From NCBI RefSeq assembly GCF_014697355.1, contig NZ_JACJRQ010000002.1, forward strand, positions 248,001-312,000: a stretch of DNA of 64,000 nt. The letters are read 5' to 3'. Under the pieces are notes generated by a model that saw only the letters and a program-made list of their open reading frames with translations, was not told the origin of the DNA and did not search any database. The position numbers and the translations under genes were made by a program. Of this stretch, positions 16,535-25,980 are shown in pieces (the first letter of the stretch is position 1; each line of letters begins with the position of its first letter). The DNA is from Nostoc calcicola FACHB-3891 (GTDB lineage Bacteria; Cyanobacteriota; Cyanobacteriia; Cyanobacteriales; Nostocaceae).

Positions 16535-18277
16535 ATGACAAATCAGATGAATTCGGGACAGCCATTAGGTTCGGTTATTCAAGGTTCTCTGACTGAAGGG
16601 TTAGAAGTGCGATTGCATCCTGACATTTCTGTGGAAGATATGCGGGTGGGTAAATTTCTCGTTGTCCAAGGGATGCGATCGCGTTTTTTTTGTATGCTGA
16701 CAGATGTGGCACTAGGAGCTGCGAATGCCCGAATTATTGCTAATCCCCCTAGTTGGGAAGACACTTTTTTACGAGATGTTTTAGCGGGAAGCGGTACATA
16801 CGGAACTATCAACCTCGCGCCGATGTTGATGTTTACTCCCGAAGCAGAAGAATCTTTTTCCCCCACAAATGGCAAATCGGCAAATCCTTTCCTGCCATCG
16901 GTGACAGGTTTGGCTTCATTTGTGCCACAAACCAGCACGACGATGGAATTATTGCCTGTTAAAACTATTCCTAGCCACTTTAGTCAAGTTTACGAAGCCA
17001 GCGTTGATGATTTTCGCCGGGTGTTTGGTTGGGAAGATGATCCCCAAAGGCGGAATTTCTCCATCGGCAAACCTCTGGACATGGATGTGCCGGTTTGCAT
17101 TGATTTGAATCGCTTCGTTGAACGTAGTAATGGGGTTTTCGGAAAATCTGGTACTGGGAAATCTTTTTTAACACGTTTACTTTTAGCCGGGGTTATCCGT
17201 AAAAGTGCGGCAGTCAATTTGATTTTTGATATGCACTCAGAGTATGGCTGGGAAGCTGTTGCAGAAGGTAAAAATGTCAATACCGTTAAAGGCTTAAAGC
17301 AATTATTTCCCAGTAAAGTCGAAGTTTACACCCTCGACCCAGAATCCACAAAACGCCGGGGTGTACGTGATGCTCAAGAACTTTATCTGAGTTATGAGCA
17401 AATTGAAGTTGAAGATATTAAGTTATGTAGTCGAGATTTAGGACTTTCTGACGCAGCCTTAGATAACGCCAATATTCTGTATAGCGAATTTGGCAAGTCT
17501 TGGATTGTGCAGTTGTTAAATATGAGTAACGAAGAAATCGAGATGTTCTGCGACGAGAAGCGCGGACACAAAGGCTCGATTATGGCATTGCAGCGCAAAC
17601 TCTTGCGGATGGACAGTTTGAAGTACATGCGAGCGGTTTGCCCGCAAAATTATATTAGTAAAATTGTCCAGTGCCTGGAATCTGGGAAGAATGTTGTGAT
17701 AGAATTTGGTTCCCAGTCTAATATGCTCTCTTATATGTTGGTGACCAATATGATTACCAGACGTATCCACGAGCATTATGTTAAGAAGGCAGATAAATTC
17801 CTCCAAAGCAAAAATCCTAGCGATCGCCCGACGCCATTGATGATTACCATTGAAGAAGCCCACCGTTTCCTAGACCCGGCAGTGGTACAAAGTACTATCT
17901 TTGGAACTATTGCCCGCGAGTTGCGGAAATACTTTGTCACACTTTTGGTAGTCGATCAACGCCCGTCGGGAATAGATAATGAAGTTATGTCCCAAATTGG
18001 GACTCGCATTACCGCTCTGCTGAACGATGAAAAAGACATTGACGCGATTTTTACGGGTGTATCTGGTGGTGGCGGACTCCGATCTGTGTTAGCAAAGTTA
18101 GACTCTAAGCAACAAGCCTTAATTTTGGGTCACGCTGTTCCTATGCCAGTAGTGGTGCGTACCCGTCCTTACGACGCAGCTTTCTACGAAGAAATTGGTG
18201 ACCCAGCCTGGGAAGAAAAACCTGACGCAGAAGTATTCGCCGCTGCTGAACTAGCGAAAGCTGACTTGGGATTTTAG
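16535..18277 (+). CDS. HerA-like ATPase (DUF87)
   Basis: A 580-residue protein. The N-terminal beta-barrel-like region (about 10-150) matches the HAS-barrel position of HerA proteins. The RecA-type ATPase core then shows Walker A GVFGKSGTGKSFL, LIFDMHSEYGWEA, Walker B PLMITIEEAHRFLD, a sensor region LLVVDQRPSGIDNEVMSQIG and the Arg-finger-like TRITALLNDEKDI. HerA ATPases form hexamers that pump DNA and in archaea work with NurA nuclease; no NurA-like nuclease is nearby. The start at 16535 lies in AATGACAAATGACC repeats. ATG 16547 is also possible. It is widely kept in cyanobacteria, so housekeeping is more likely than defence. Confidence 0.85.
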   Translation: MTNQMNSGQPLGSVIQGSLTEGLEVRLHPDISVEDMRVGKFLVVQGMRSRFFCMLTDVALGAANARIIANPPSWEDTFLRDVLAGSGTYGTINLAPMLMFTPEAEESFSPTNGKSANPFLPSVTGLASFVPQTSTTMELLPVKTIPSHFSQVYEASVDDFRRVFGWEDDPQRRNFSIGKPLDMDVPVCIDLNRFVERSNGVFGKSGTGKSFLTRLLLAGVIRKSAAVNLIFDMHSEYGWEAVAEGKNVNTVKGLKQLFPSKVEVYTLDPESTKRRGVRDAQELYLSYEQIEVEDIKLCSRDLGLSDAALDNANILYSEFGKSWIVQLLNMSNEEIEMFCDEKRGHKGSIMALQRKLLRMDSLKYMRAVCPQNYISKIVQCLESGKNVVIEFGSQSNMLSYMLVTNMITRRIHEHYVKKADKFLQSKNPSDRPTPLMITIEEAHRFLDPAVVQSTIFGTIARELRKYFVTLLVVDQRPSGIDNEVMSQIGTRITALLNDEKDIDAIFTGVSGGGGLRSVLAKLDSKQQALILGHAVPMPVVVRTRPYDAAFYEEIGDPAWEEKPDAEVFAAAELAKADLGF

Positions 18278-18385
18278 TCATTGGTCATTGGTCATTAGTC
18301 ATTAGCCATTGGTCATTGATTATTCTCCGCGTCCCCGCGTCTCCCCCATCCCGCCATCTCCCCATCTCCCCATCTCCCTATGCCC
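18278..18385. repeat. Tandem TCATTGG / CCATCTC short repeats
   Basis: Seven-base TCATTGG/TCATTAG units pass into CCATCTCCC nonamers. The same units occur inside the histidine kinase gene at 60519-60593 and the CyRepA1-like gene at 40774-40917. Confidence 0.75.
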
Positions 18386-18881
18386 CAATTCGTAACATCC
18401 CTCCATTCCTAGAGCAAATTAAGTTCGGTTATCCGGCTAATTTTTAGCAACAGAAGAGGGGTTTTTGGCGTCACTATAGATGTAGTCAGTAATTTCAAGG
18501 AAGTTTAAAATTTTTTTTGGCAAACCGACGATTTTGAATTATAATTACAAGCTTTATCTTAAGATACTTTACTATCCGACTGATTTATCGTATTATAAAG
18601 CTAAGTAAAACTCATATCGACTTCGGATTTTTCAGTTACTGCCAGTAACTGGCTAAGAGAAGAATTCTCAAAAACGACCCAGCATGTTTATAAAAGATTG
18701 AAAAATTTAGGGAAGGTAGGGGGAACCTATCTGAGGGGCTTACCGTCTTCAAAACGGCTTTATCAATTGATTCCATTGCTTTTGGTAGCTCCCAGTGTTC
18801 CGTGATATATATACTACCTTTCTCAATTAAGTTTAGTAAGAAAAAATACATTATGTTTACGGAGTAGAGGACAACGCACCA
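18278..18881. other. Gene-free stretch upstream of the sigma factor
   Basis: Starts with TCATTGGTCATTAG tandem heptamers and CCATCTCCC units (18278-18385). The remainder is the AT-rich leader of the sigma gene. A short minus frame (18636-18902) is not convincing. Confidence 0.5.
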
Positions 18882-19865
18882 ATGCCTACTGTCAATATCC
18901 AAACGGAAAACCTCAATACCAAATTCACGGCTGATATGGTGCGAACCTATCTGCGAGAAATTGGTCGTGTACCACTGCTAACCCGTGAACAAGAGATTGT
19001 CTATGGGAAGCAGGTGCAACAAATGATGACGCTGATCGACGCTAAGGAAGCCTTGGCGAAGAAACTGCACCGAGAACCGAGTTTACCAGAGTGGGCTGAC
19101 CACGTTCACCAATCAGAAACCGAGGTGAAACAAACGGTAGCTCAAGGTAAGCGGGCCAAGCAAAAAATGATTGAAGCGAATTTGCGCTTGGTGGTGGCGA
19201 TCGCTAAGAAGTACCAAAAGCGAAACATGGAGTTTCTGGATTTGATCCAGGAAGGAACACTAGGACTAGAACGGGGTGTAGAGAAATTTGACCCAACCAG
19301 GGGTTATAAGTTCTCAACCTACGCCTACTGGTGGATTCGCCAAGCGATTACACGTGCGATCGCCCAACAAGGTCGTACTATCCGCTTACCGATTCACATC
19401 ACCGAGAAACTCAACAAAATCAAAAAAGTGCAGCGCGAGTTGGCTCAAACCTTAGGGCGATCGCCTACTCCAGCGGAAATTGCCAAAGAACTGGAACTAG
19501 AACCTGCTCAGATCCGCGAGTATCTGAATATGGCGCGTCAACCAGTGTCTTTGGATGTACGAGTCGGCGATAACCAAGATACTGAGTTGCAAGAAATGCT
19601 CGAAGACGACGGCCCGTCACCAGAGTATTACACCAACCAAGAGTTCTTGCGCCAAGATTTGAACAACTTGTTAGCAGAACTAACCCCCCAACAGCGGGAA
19701 GTTTTAGCCTTACGTTTTGGTTTAGAAGATGGTAACGAAATGTCATTGGCGAAAGTGGGTGAGAGATTAAATCTCAGCCGTGAACGCGTCCGCCAGTTAG
19801 AGCATCAAGCTTTGGCTCATCTGCGTCGCCGTCGCGCCAATGTCAAAGAATACATTGCTAGCTAA
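18882..19865 (+). CDS. Group 2 RNA polymerase sigma-70 factor (SigB/SigD-like)
   Basis: A 327-residue non-essential-type sigma factor. Region 1.2 is [21 protein letters not shown]. Region 2 has [34 protein letters not shown] and the -10-binding [21 protein letters not shown]. Region 3 follows ([14 protein letters not shown]), then region 4.2 with the -35 [23 protein letters not shown]. It lacks the N-terminal region 1.1 and the insertion of the principal SigA, which places it among cyanobacterial group 2 factors used in stress or nutrient responses. The exact paralogue (SigB, C, D or E) cannot be fixed here. ATG 18882; a terminator follows at 19911. Confidence 0.92.
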   Translation: MPTVNIQTENLNTKFTADMVRTYLREIGRVPLLTREQEIVYGKQVQQMMTLIDAKEALAKKLHREPSLPEWADHVHQSETEVKQTVAQGKRAKQKMIEANLRLVVAIAKKYQKRNMEFLDLIQEGTLGLERGVEKFDPTRGYKFSTYAYWWIRQAITRAIAQQGRTIRLPIHITEKLNKIKKVQRELAQTLGRSPTPAEIAKELELEPAQIREYLNMARQPVSLDVRVGDNQDTELQEMLEDDGPSPEYYTNQEFLRQDLNNLLAELTPQQREVLALRFGLEDGNEMSLAKVGERLNLSRERVRQLEHQALAHLRRRRANVKEYIAS

Positions 19866-19868
19866 AAT

Positions 19869-19894
19869 TAGAGACGCGAAAATTAGCGTCTCTA
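19869..19894. repeat. TAGAGACGC palindrome
   Basis: Arms TAGAGACGC / GCGTCTCTA with an 8-nt loop; GTAGAGACG family, directly after the sigma gene stop. Confidence 0.7.
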
Positions 19895-19910
19895 CACCAC
19901 CTTGGTGAAG

Positions 19911-19939
19911 CGCCTCCTGAATTCAGGGGGCGATTTTTT
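19911..19939 (+). terminator. Rho-independent terminator of the sigma factor gene
   Basis: Nine-bp stem CGCCTCCTG / CAGGGGGCG (one G-U pair), loop AATT, followed by ATTTTTTT. A classic intrinsic terminator on the plus strand. Confidence 0.8.
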
Positions 19940-19949
19940 TATTGACGCG

Positions 19950-20010
19950 GGGATGAGTGAGGGAGATGAGAGAGATGAGGGAGATGAGGGAGATGGGGGA
20001 GATGGGGAGA
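19950..20010. repeat. GGGAGATGA tandem nonamers
   Basis: Purine-rich tandem units GAGGGAGATGAG / GGGGGAGATGGGG, part of the same family as 23682-23745 and the insertion in the CyRepA1-like gene. Confidence 0.75.
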
Positions 20011-20020
20011 AATAATCAAT

Positions 20021-20119
20021 TGACCTCTTGCATAAATAATTTTTTATCTCACGCAGAGGCGCAGAGGCGCAGAGGCGCTCCAGAAGAGAAGGCAAAGAAG
20101 GACTTTTGCAAGAGGTCTA
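20021..20119. repeat. MITE-like element, copy 1 (GACCTCTTGCA inverted repeats)
   Basis: GACCTCTTGCA (20022-20032) is mirrored by TGCAAGAGGTC (20107-20117). The left end continues TAAATAATTTTTTATC, as in copy 2 at 47176-47273. The middle holds three GCAGAGGC units, unlike copy 2. Confidence 0.65.
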
Positions 20120-20436
20120 ATGGCTAATGATAAATGACAAATGCTCCATAATTCCTCAACCAACAGTCATCAGTCATCAGCGATCGGGAGATATCAATAT
20201 TAATTGAGAGTATTAAATTCGTAATTAACTTCACCCAATGGAATGAATCTGCTGGATGAATCATAAATCTCTAACAGATGGTAATCTAAGATTGTTCAAC
20301 TAAACTAAATAAAAACTTTAGTTTTCGAGAGTTTTGTTTTTCGGACAATAGAAATTAAGTCATTAGCAATCAAGACTTGGTTATGATTTAAGTAAGTTCT
20401 AGAAAACTAAGTTAACTTTTTAACAGGAGAAGTAGG

Positions 20437-21153
20437 GTGCTTAACAACTTTCATCGGTTATTATCCCCCCTTCAGTGGGGAATTTCCCTTACGGGCTTAG
20501 GCTTACTTCTCGGTTTGGGCTTTATTGGCAAGCAGACTGAAGTTGTCTCAGTTAAAAATGCTCCATTCTCATCGGCTCAGATTCAGAAAAGCTCCGAAAC
20601 TTCTCTTTTGTCAAAACTCAGACAAATTCGAGAGCAGAGAAGTCAACTGCAAACAGCTTCTGGGGAAAGAGATATTTTGGGAGATAAGAACCCAAAAACA
20701 GGATCTACAACCACAGCGTTGGTTCCAGATGTTCAGATTGCCGCCACAAAAGGGGTAGAAGTTTTACCAAGAGCGAATTTTCCGGCCAAAGATGGGATTT
20801 ATCTTTATGGTCAATCGCCAAAAGCAAACGAACTTGGTCAAGCTTACATCATATTTCAGAAACAGCGGGACAGGGTGACTGGTGCTTTGTATATGCCCCA
20901 CTCAGAGTTTAATTGTTTTCAGGGTACACTTGACCAGTCGGGAGAGTTGGCGATGACGGTTAGGGCTTCATCGAATGAAGGCAGCACTGAAGAGTCTAAT
21001 CAGGTGGCTACAAGCAATAGATTGCCTAAGGTTGGTGAAGATGAGTTAAGCACTTATGCTTACTCAGTAGCTTTGCAAGACTTTCATCGGTTAAATTCCA
21101 TTAGTGGTAGCGATCGCCAGATCTTACAAATGTGTAAATCATCTTTTAGTTAA
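20437..21153 (+). CDS. Membrane-anchored or secreted protein of unknown function
   Basis: A 238-residue protein starting with GTG at 20437, supported by ACAGGAGA about 8 bases upstream. The N-terminus (MLNNFHRLLSPLQ, then WGISLTGLGLLLGLGFIG) is a signal anchor or signal peptide. A Gln/Ser-rich charged linker (about 45-80, SKLRQIREQRSQLQ) follows. The C-terminal domain has DGIYLYGQSPKANELGQAYIIFQ, VTGALYMPHSEFNCFQGTL and SVALQDFHRLNSIS, a beta-rich pattern seen in other cyanobacterial hypothetical proteins, without a function I can name. Its stop codon overlaps that of the convergent cobO by four bases. Confidence 0.7.
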   Translation: MLNNFHRLLSPLQWGISLTGLGLLLGLGFIGKQTEVVSVKNAPFSSAQIQKSSETSLLSKLRQIREQRSQLQTASGERDILGDKNPKTGSTTTALVPDVQIAATKGVEVLPRANFPAKDGIYLYGQSPKANELGQAYIIFQKQRDRVTGALYMPHSEFNCFQGTLDQSGELAMTVRASSNEGSTEESNQVATSNRLPKVGEDELSTYAYSVALQDFHRLNSISGSDRQILQMCKSSFS

Positions 21154-21827
21154 TACTCAATTCCTGGTTGCGCTTTCACACCTTGATCTCGAAAAGGATG
21201 CTTCACTAAGGTCATCTCTGTGACTAAATCAGCACGTTCGATTAATGCAGGTGGTGCCCCTCGCCCTGTGAGAATAACGTGTTTGTTAGCTGGTTTTTCT
21301 GCCAAACCCGCTAAAACTTCTTCTACTTCTAAATAAGCCATTTTGAGAGCGATATTGATTTCATCTAATAGCACGAGATGAAAGTCTGGGTTACGGATGT
21401 ATTCTAATGATTTTTGCCATGCGGCGCTAGCTTTGTCAAGGTCGCGATCGCGGTCTTGAGTTTCCCAGGTAAAGCCTTCGCCCATTGCGTGAAATTCTAA
21501 CTGGTCTTGCCAATAACTGAAAACTCTTTTTTCGGAAGGTTCCCAGCTACCTTTGATGAATTGGACGATCGCTACTTTATACCCGTGACCGAGCGATCGT
21601 AAGACCATCCCCAAAGCCGCAGTAGTTTTACCCTTACCATTACCAGTATTGACAATAATTAACCCTTTCTCTGGTACAGCTTCTGCTATGCGCTTGTCTT
21701 GCACTTCTTTGCGTCGCTGCATCTTTTTGCGATACTGTTCATCAGTTAGAGATGAGGACATGACTTGATCGATCAAGCGCTCAATCTGTTGGTCTGGGTT
21801 CAATTCTTGTGGTGTATCGTTTTTCAT
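21150..21827 (-). CDS. cobO: Cob(I)yrinic acid a,c-diamide adenosyltransferase (CobO/BtuR)
   Basis: About 225 residues from ATG 21827; a TTG 15 bases upstream is less likely. The enzyme adenosylates the corrin cobalt in cobalamin synthesis or salvage. The P-loop GLIIVNTGNGKGKTTAALGMVLR (residues about 56-78), then VAIVQFIKGSWEPSEKR, the substrate-facing FHAMGEGFTWETQDRD, LVLLDEINIAL and VILTGRGAPPALIERADLVTEM are all in place. The extra N-terminal 50 residues are charged, as in cyanobacterial versions. No B12 riboswitch box could be seen in the 600 bp upstream, and no other cobalamin gene is adjacent. Confidence 0.94.
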   Translation of the reverse strand: MKNDTPQELNPDQQIERLIDQVMSSSLTDEQYRKKMQRRKEVQDKRIAEAVPEKGLIIVNTGNGKGKTTAALGMVLRSLGHGYKVAIVQFIKGSWEPSEKRVFSYWQDQLEFHAMGEGFTWETQDRDRDLDKASAAWQKSLEYIRNPDFHLVLLDEINIALKMAYLEVEEVLAGLAEKPANKHVILTGRGAPPALIERADLVTEMTLVKHPFRDQGVKAQPGIEY

Positions 21828-22442
21828 TAACCTTGTGTACAAATAACTGTTAAAACTGTCGAGAATGAGCCAAAACTATGTCGAGCCTCTAATTTTACTA
21901 AATCAGACGATTGGACATGTCCAGTAAGATTTCACGCAAAAATATTGATATTGTGTTAGATTTTTTTACATGTATGAGAAATAAGTATGCAAAAGTATAT
22001 GATATACGAATTAAAGTTATAATTTGAGTTCAATATTACTATTTTTAATAATTTAATTAAGTTGATTCAAGTACTTTTCAGAACAAATTATATCTTTTAA
22101 CTTCCAGCCCATTTGGTTGCAATAAATCTATCAAGGTTTGAAAGTCAAGCGCGATCGTACCAGGTTAATTTTCATCAATGCTAAATTCAAGTTGATATTA
22201 TACCATTGACAAAAATGTTTGCAATATAAATTGGCTGTAGATTTCTACCAACTTATTTGCAACATGAATTTTCTAGAATGGTATGTGCAAAGCCCATTGG
22301 CATTATTCCACCCGCAAAGCTAAGCTTTTGATCCCAAAAGCCTAGACAAAAAGTAGCTGATAGCTGGATTTAGAATTGATAGACAAAAATACTTAAATCC
22401 ATTTACACTCAAGTTAAGAGTGTATTTAACAATAAGGTATAA
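21828..22442. other. Divergent intergenic region, nothing recognised
   Basis: AT-rich, between cobO and the gene at 22443. I looked for a cobalamin riboswitch, palindromes and tandem repeats and saw none that I would report. Confidence 0.4.
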
Positions 22443-23681
22443 ATGACAGCAAATAAAAAATATACTTCGACTAGTCCCCTGGACTTCCTCGAATTGGACA
22501 CAGCATCTGTATTGACAGATGAACAGGAAATTATCAATAAATTCCAACCCATCCAAAAATACAAAGATGATTGCAACTGTTCCTTCAACATTGGCATCAA
22601 ACCCTTGTATCTTGATAATGAGATTAGCATCCTCACAACTTTTCTGCAAAACTTTATTGATGCCTTGCCAAAAGCCTGGGAGTTAGGTTTGCAAAGATGG
22701 CCATCTTTTAATCAAACGCCTCTGCAAAGTCAGTTAAACCAAATAGGTGCTGCAAAAACTCCGCGTTTGATGCGTGTTGATTTTACATCCATAGCAGGGA
22801 CACCCCAAATATTTGAAATCGAACATAATCCCAGCGGCTTGGGAATTATTACTGTTTTTCAGAAAGTATGGGGTTGTGAATCGACCCTAGCTCAGCAGTA
22901 TCGTAACCACATCTGTGACAATATTCATGTTCTCTTGACTCAAAAAGATTTAGATTATTACGATGCCCGCTTTTTTATGCAGGAAATGTCTGGTAACCCG
23001 GATCGAGTGCATCTATTGGATGAATTAAAGCCCGAATTTTTTCAGCAAAATAAACTTCATGTTCACCGCTACTTTGACCCTTGGAAAATAGAAGCCGAAG
23101 CAGAGTCACCCTTAAAAGCTAATCTAGAGTTGCTTTTGCAATATTGGGTAGAAGGTCGAATAGAGATAGAACCTCATCCCGATATATTAATGTCTAAATT
23201 AGGATTAGCTTCCATTTTTAGCGAAACTAATATATGGGAACAGGCAGGGTTAAATCTTGAAATTGCTCAAACAATTATTCCAGAAATCAAATTGCTGTCT
23301 GAAGTTAACGAAGAAATTCCTGAACGTCAAAAATCTGTTCTCAAAGTGTTAACACCAGACCAGTCTTATGGCTCCAGAGGTGTTACAGTTGGGTCTTATC
23401 AAAGAGCGCAAAAATGGATCAATTTAGTGCGTGAACTTCGTGCAAATCATACCCTTACCGTACTCCAGCGTCAGATTGAACACCAAAAAGTAACCTTACC
23501 CTTCATTGATGATTCCGACGCCATCCAAGAACAAAAGTTAGATGTTCTCTACCGTGCTTTCTTCTTGCGAACTGACACAGGCTTAACTTTTGCCGGCGGC
23601 TACTACGTAGGGTGTGCAGCGAATACTAAGGGTGGAAAAGTCTCCGGTGTCAGCGGGGTGCGCGGACCAATTTTTAAGTGA
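22443..23681 (+). CDS. Conserved protein, possibly ATP-grasp-like
   Basis: A 412-residue soluble protein with no signal peptide. Several features suggest a carboxylate-amine ligase of the ATP-grasp type: PRLMRVDFTSIAGTPQIFEIEHNPSGLG resembles the substrate and metal-binding Glu/Asn region, and VLKVLTPDQSYGSRGVTVG resembles the Lys plus flexible Gly-rich loop. LQRQIEHQKVTLPF with FFLRTDTGLTFAGGYYVG resembles the strand pair covering ATP. The order of these motifs would fit a circularly permuted form. This is inference from pattern only. It starts with ATG 22443, without an obvious ribosome site. It runs to tandem repeats and is 160 bp before the FAD oxidoreductase on the same strand. Confidence 0.55.
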   Translation: MTANKKYTSTSPLDFLELDTASVLTDEQEIINKFQPIQKYKDDCNCSFNIGIKPLYLDNEISILTTFLQNFIDALPKAWELGLQRWPSFNQTPLQSQLNQIGAAKTPRLMRVDFTSIAGTPQIFEIEHNPSGLGIITVFQKVWGCESTLAQQYRNHICDNIHVLLTQKDLDYYDARFFMQEMSGNPDRVHLLDELKPEFFQQNKLHVHRYFDPWKIEAEAESPLKANLELLLQYWVEGRIEIEPHPDILMSKLGLASIFSETNIWEQAGLNLEIAQTIIPEIKLLSEVNEEIPERQKSVLKVLTPDQSYGSRGVTVGSYQRAQKWINLVRELRANHTLTVLQRQIEHQKVTLPFIDDSDAIQEQKLDVLYRAFFLRTDTGLTFAGGYYVGCAANTKGGKVSGVSGVRGPIFK

Positions 23682-23765
23682 GTGGGGAGATGGGGAGATG
23701 GGGAGATGGGGGAAATTTTCAGCCTAGCACCCACCCTTCCCATATTCCCAATGCCCCATGTCCTA
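23682..23765. repeat. GGGGAGATG tandem repeat and CCCCAT-rich tail
   Basis: GGGGAGATGGGGAGATG units follow the stop codon of the preceding gene, then CCCATATTCCC / CCCCATGTCC. Same family as 19950-20010. Confidence 0.75.
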
Positions 23766-23843
23766 TTAAATAGACTTGTGATCGTCATTTCTTCGATGCT
23801 ACCGTCTACAAGGTGATAGAGGATTTGAAGGGACTAATTAACG

Positions 23844-25874
23844 ATGAAGTGTAGACACAAAGTAGCTTATAGTTTGACATCGCTGTTCGGTCTCAATTTA
23901 ATATTTAGCTTAGTTGCACTTGATGGGGCAAAGGCTACACCACCGAGAACCCCAGATAAAAGTGTCAATTGCGAAATTTTAGTTGTGGGTGGTGGACTAT
24001 CTGGCGTCGCCACGGCTTACGAGGGGTTACTCGCAGGACGAACGGTTTGTCTGACGGAAATTACCGACTGGCTGGGAGGACAAATTTCTGCTCAAGGGAC
24101 ATCTGCGTTAGATGAACGCCCAACCCAACGGGCGAAGCAATTCTATTCTCGCGGTTATTTGGATTTGCGAAACCGCATTGAGCGTAAATACGGTAAACTT
24201 AATCCCGGTGATTGCTGGGTAAGTGACTCTTGCTTTCTTCCCCGTGATGCTCATAGCATTTTGGCTCAGATGCTCAAAGATGCCGAAAAGCAGGGTAAAG
24301 GAAAGCTGCAATGGTTTCCCAACACCGTAATTAAGGATTTGGAAATTGGTGCTGATGGTAAATTAATTAATAGTGCGATCGCTATCCAACATCAACCAGC
24401 AAAAGGCGCACCAGTCCTCAACACTTTTACGTTATCTCAAGTTATCGAAGACGCCTATCGCTACGATAACTCGTCTCGATTCACCAAAACTATTCTGCGT
24501 TTCATCCCCAAAACTGTTAAAGGAGATGCTCCTAAATGGTACGTTGTAGACGCCAGTGAAACCGGGGAAATTATCGCCCTGGCTGATGTCCCCTACCGCT
24601 TAGGCATTGATGCCCGTTCTTACCTAGAACCTTCTGCTTCCAGCACCACCAACGATCCTTATTGCCCTCAAGGCTTTACTTACACCTTTGCAATGGAGGC
24701 GACTAAGGAACCACAACCCCAGGCAATGCCGCCATTTTATTTACAATACTCGCCATATTTCAGCTATGAATTAAGCCGACTGGCTAATTTTGACTTAGTT
24801 TTCACCTACCGTCGCATTTGGAGTCCCAAGAAAGGGCAACCAACAAAATTCGGTGGTGTAAGTTTTAATGCGGCGACACCAGGGGATATCTCCATGCAAA
24901 ACTGGACTTGGGGTAACGACTACCGCCCTGGAACAGCCAAGGATAACTTAATTTATACTCGCCAACAGTTACAAGGTACTGGACAGTTAAAACCAGGAGG
25001 TTGGATGGGAGGACTGCGGACAGAAACCCTCCGCAACGGTGAGGAAAATGCCCTATCTTACTATTACTGGCTGGTGGCTGGGACTACAGATTCTCAACTA
25101 GGAGAAGGTGTCAAGCAGCAACGAACTAATAACCGCTTTGTTGCAGGGCTAAATTCGCCAATGGGCACAGCGCATGGCTTATCGAAATATCCCTATATGC
25201 GAGAAGGACGCCGCATCATTGGCCGCCCTAGCTGGGGACAACCAGGAGGCTTTACTATTTGGGAAATTGATATTTCTCGGCGAAATTACAATGACGAATA
25301 TTACCGCAAGACTCTGCCAGCAGATATGTATCGGCAGTTAACAGCCGCACTCGCAGGATTAGAAGCGACATCTGTAATTGCTGGTGAAATTTCACCAGAT
25401 AAAGTAATGCGCCGGACTCGTTCTACCATCTTCCCCGACGCTGTGGGTATTGGTCACTACGCCATAGATTTCCATCCTTGCATGACGAACAGTCCCCCAG
25501 AAGCCCCTGGTAACACAGAACGTGCAGGTGAAAGACGCGGTGCGGGTCAAGCTTATCCCTTCCAAATTGCCCTGAGGGCGATGATTCCCCAGAAAATTGA
25601 CAATTTGCTGGTAGGAGGTAAAAGCATCGGTACTAGTCATATTGCCGCCGCTGCTTATCGAGTACATTCCTTTGAATGGTCGGCTGGCGCAGCTGCGGGA
25701 ACCGTTGCTAGTTTTGCCATCAAAAATGCGATCGCACCTTACCAATTAGTCGATGACTTACCCAAACCAGAACCACAGCTAGAAGCACTCAAACGGTTGT
25801 TGGAAAAAAATGGTAATCCCACCGCCTTTCCTGATACATCCATTTTTAACCAAAACTGGGATGATTGGCGGTAG
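23844..25874 (+). CDS. Exported FAD-dependent oxidoreductase
   Basis: A 676-residue protein with a signal peptide (VAYSLTSLFGLNLIFSLVAL, then DGAKATPP). The FAD-binding Rossmann motif CEILVVGGGLSGVATAYEG is at about 42-60, followed by LTEITDWLGGQISAQGTSALDE, typical of the FAD_oxidored family. Near the C-terminus IDNLLVGGKSIGTSHIAAAAYRV and EWSAGAAAGTVASFA form the second FAD-contact region. The substrate is not known. Four cysteines lie in the first 180 residues (DCWVSDSC among them). ATG at 23844. It is probably periplasmic, folded before export if it uses Tat, although no twin Arg is evident. Confidence 0.88.
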   Translation: MKCRHKVAYSLTSLFGLNLIFSLVALDGAKATPPRTPDKSVNCEILVVGGGLSGVATAYEGLLAGRTVCLTEITDWLGGQISAQGTSALDERPTQRAKQFYSRGYLDLRNRIERKYGKLNPGDCWVSDSCFLPRDAHSILAQMLKDAEKQGKGKLQWFPNTVIKDLEIGADGKLINSAIAIQHQPAKGAPVLNTFTLSQVIEDAYRYDNSSRFTKTILRFIPKTVKGDAPKWYVVDASETGEIIALADVPYRLGIDARSYLEPSASSTTNDPYCPQGFTYTFAMEATKEPQPQAMPPFYLQYSPYFSYELSRLANFDLVFTYRRIWSPKKGQPTKFGGVSFNAATPGDISMQNWTWGNDYRPGTAKDNLIYTRQQLQGTGQLKPGGWMGGLRTETLRNGEENALSYYYWLVAGTTDSQLGEGVKQQRTNNRFVAGLNSPMGTAHGLSKYPYMREGRRIIGRPSWGQPGGFTIWEIDISRRNYNDEYYRKTLPADMYRQLTAALAGLEATSVIAGEISPDKVMRRTRSTIFPDAVGIGHYAIDFHPCMTNSPPEAPGNTERAGERRGAGQAYPFQIALRAMIPQKIDNLLVGGKSIGTSHIAAAAYRVHSFEWSAGAAAGTVASFAIKNAIAPYQLVDDLPKPEPQLEALKRLLEKNGNPTAFPDTSIFNQNWDDWR

Positions 25875-25971
25875 GGGATTGGGGAATGGGTGTTGACTGT
25901 TGACTGAGGAGTTATTATTCCCCCATCTCCCCATTCCCCACTCCCCAGACAATGCACTAAACTAGTTACTT
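25875..25971. repeat. Short tandem repeats between FAD gene and TnpB element
   Basis: GGGGATTGGGGAATGGG, TGTTGACTGTTGACTG and CCCCATCTCCCCATTCCCC units; the last 10-20 bp adjoin the right end of the TnpB element. Confidence 0.6.
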
Positions 25972-25980
25972 TTGACATCC

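Larger units (their letters stand above)
19866..20436. other. Gene-free stretch: terminator, palindrome, tandem repeats, MITE-like element
   Basis: In order: palindrome 19869-19894, terminator 19911-19939, GGGAGATGA tandem nonamers (about 19950-20010), the MITE-like element 20021-20119, then an AT-rich leader to the GTG at 20437. Confidence 0.6.

Noticed and set aside
16535-18277. HerA-like ATPase as part of a defence system
   Set aside because: No NurA, SIR2 or nuclease partner is adjacent, and the type is broadly kept in cyanobacteria.
21828-22442. Cobalamin riboswitch upstream of cobO
   Set aside because: I looked for the conserved B12-box and a pairing structure on the minus strand and saw none.
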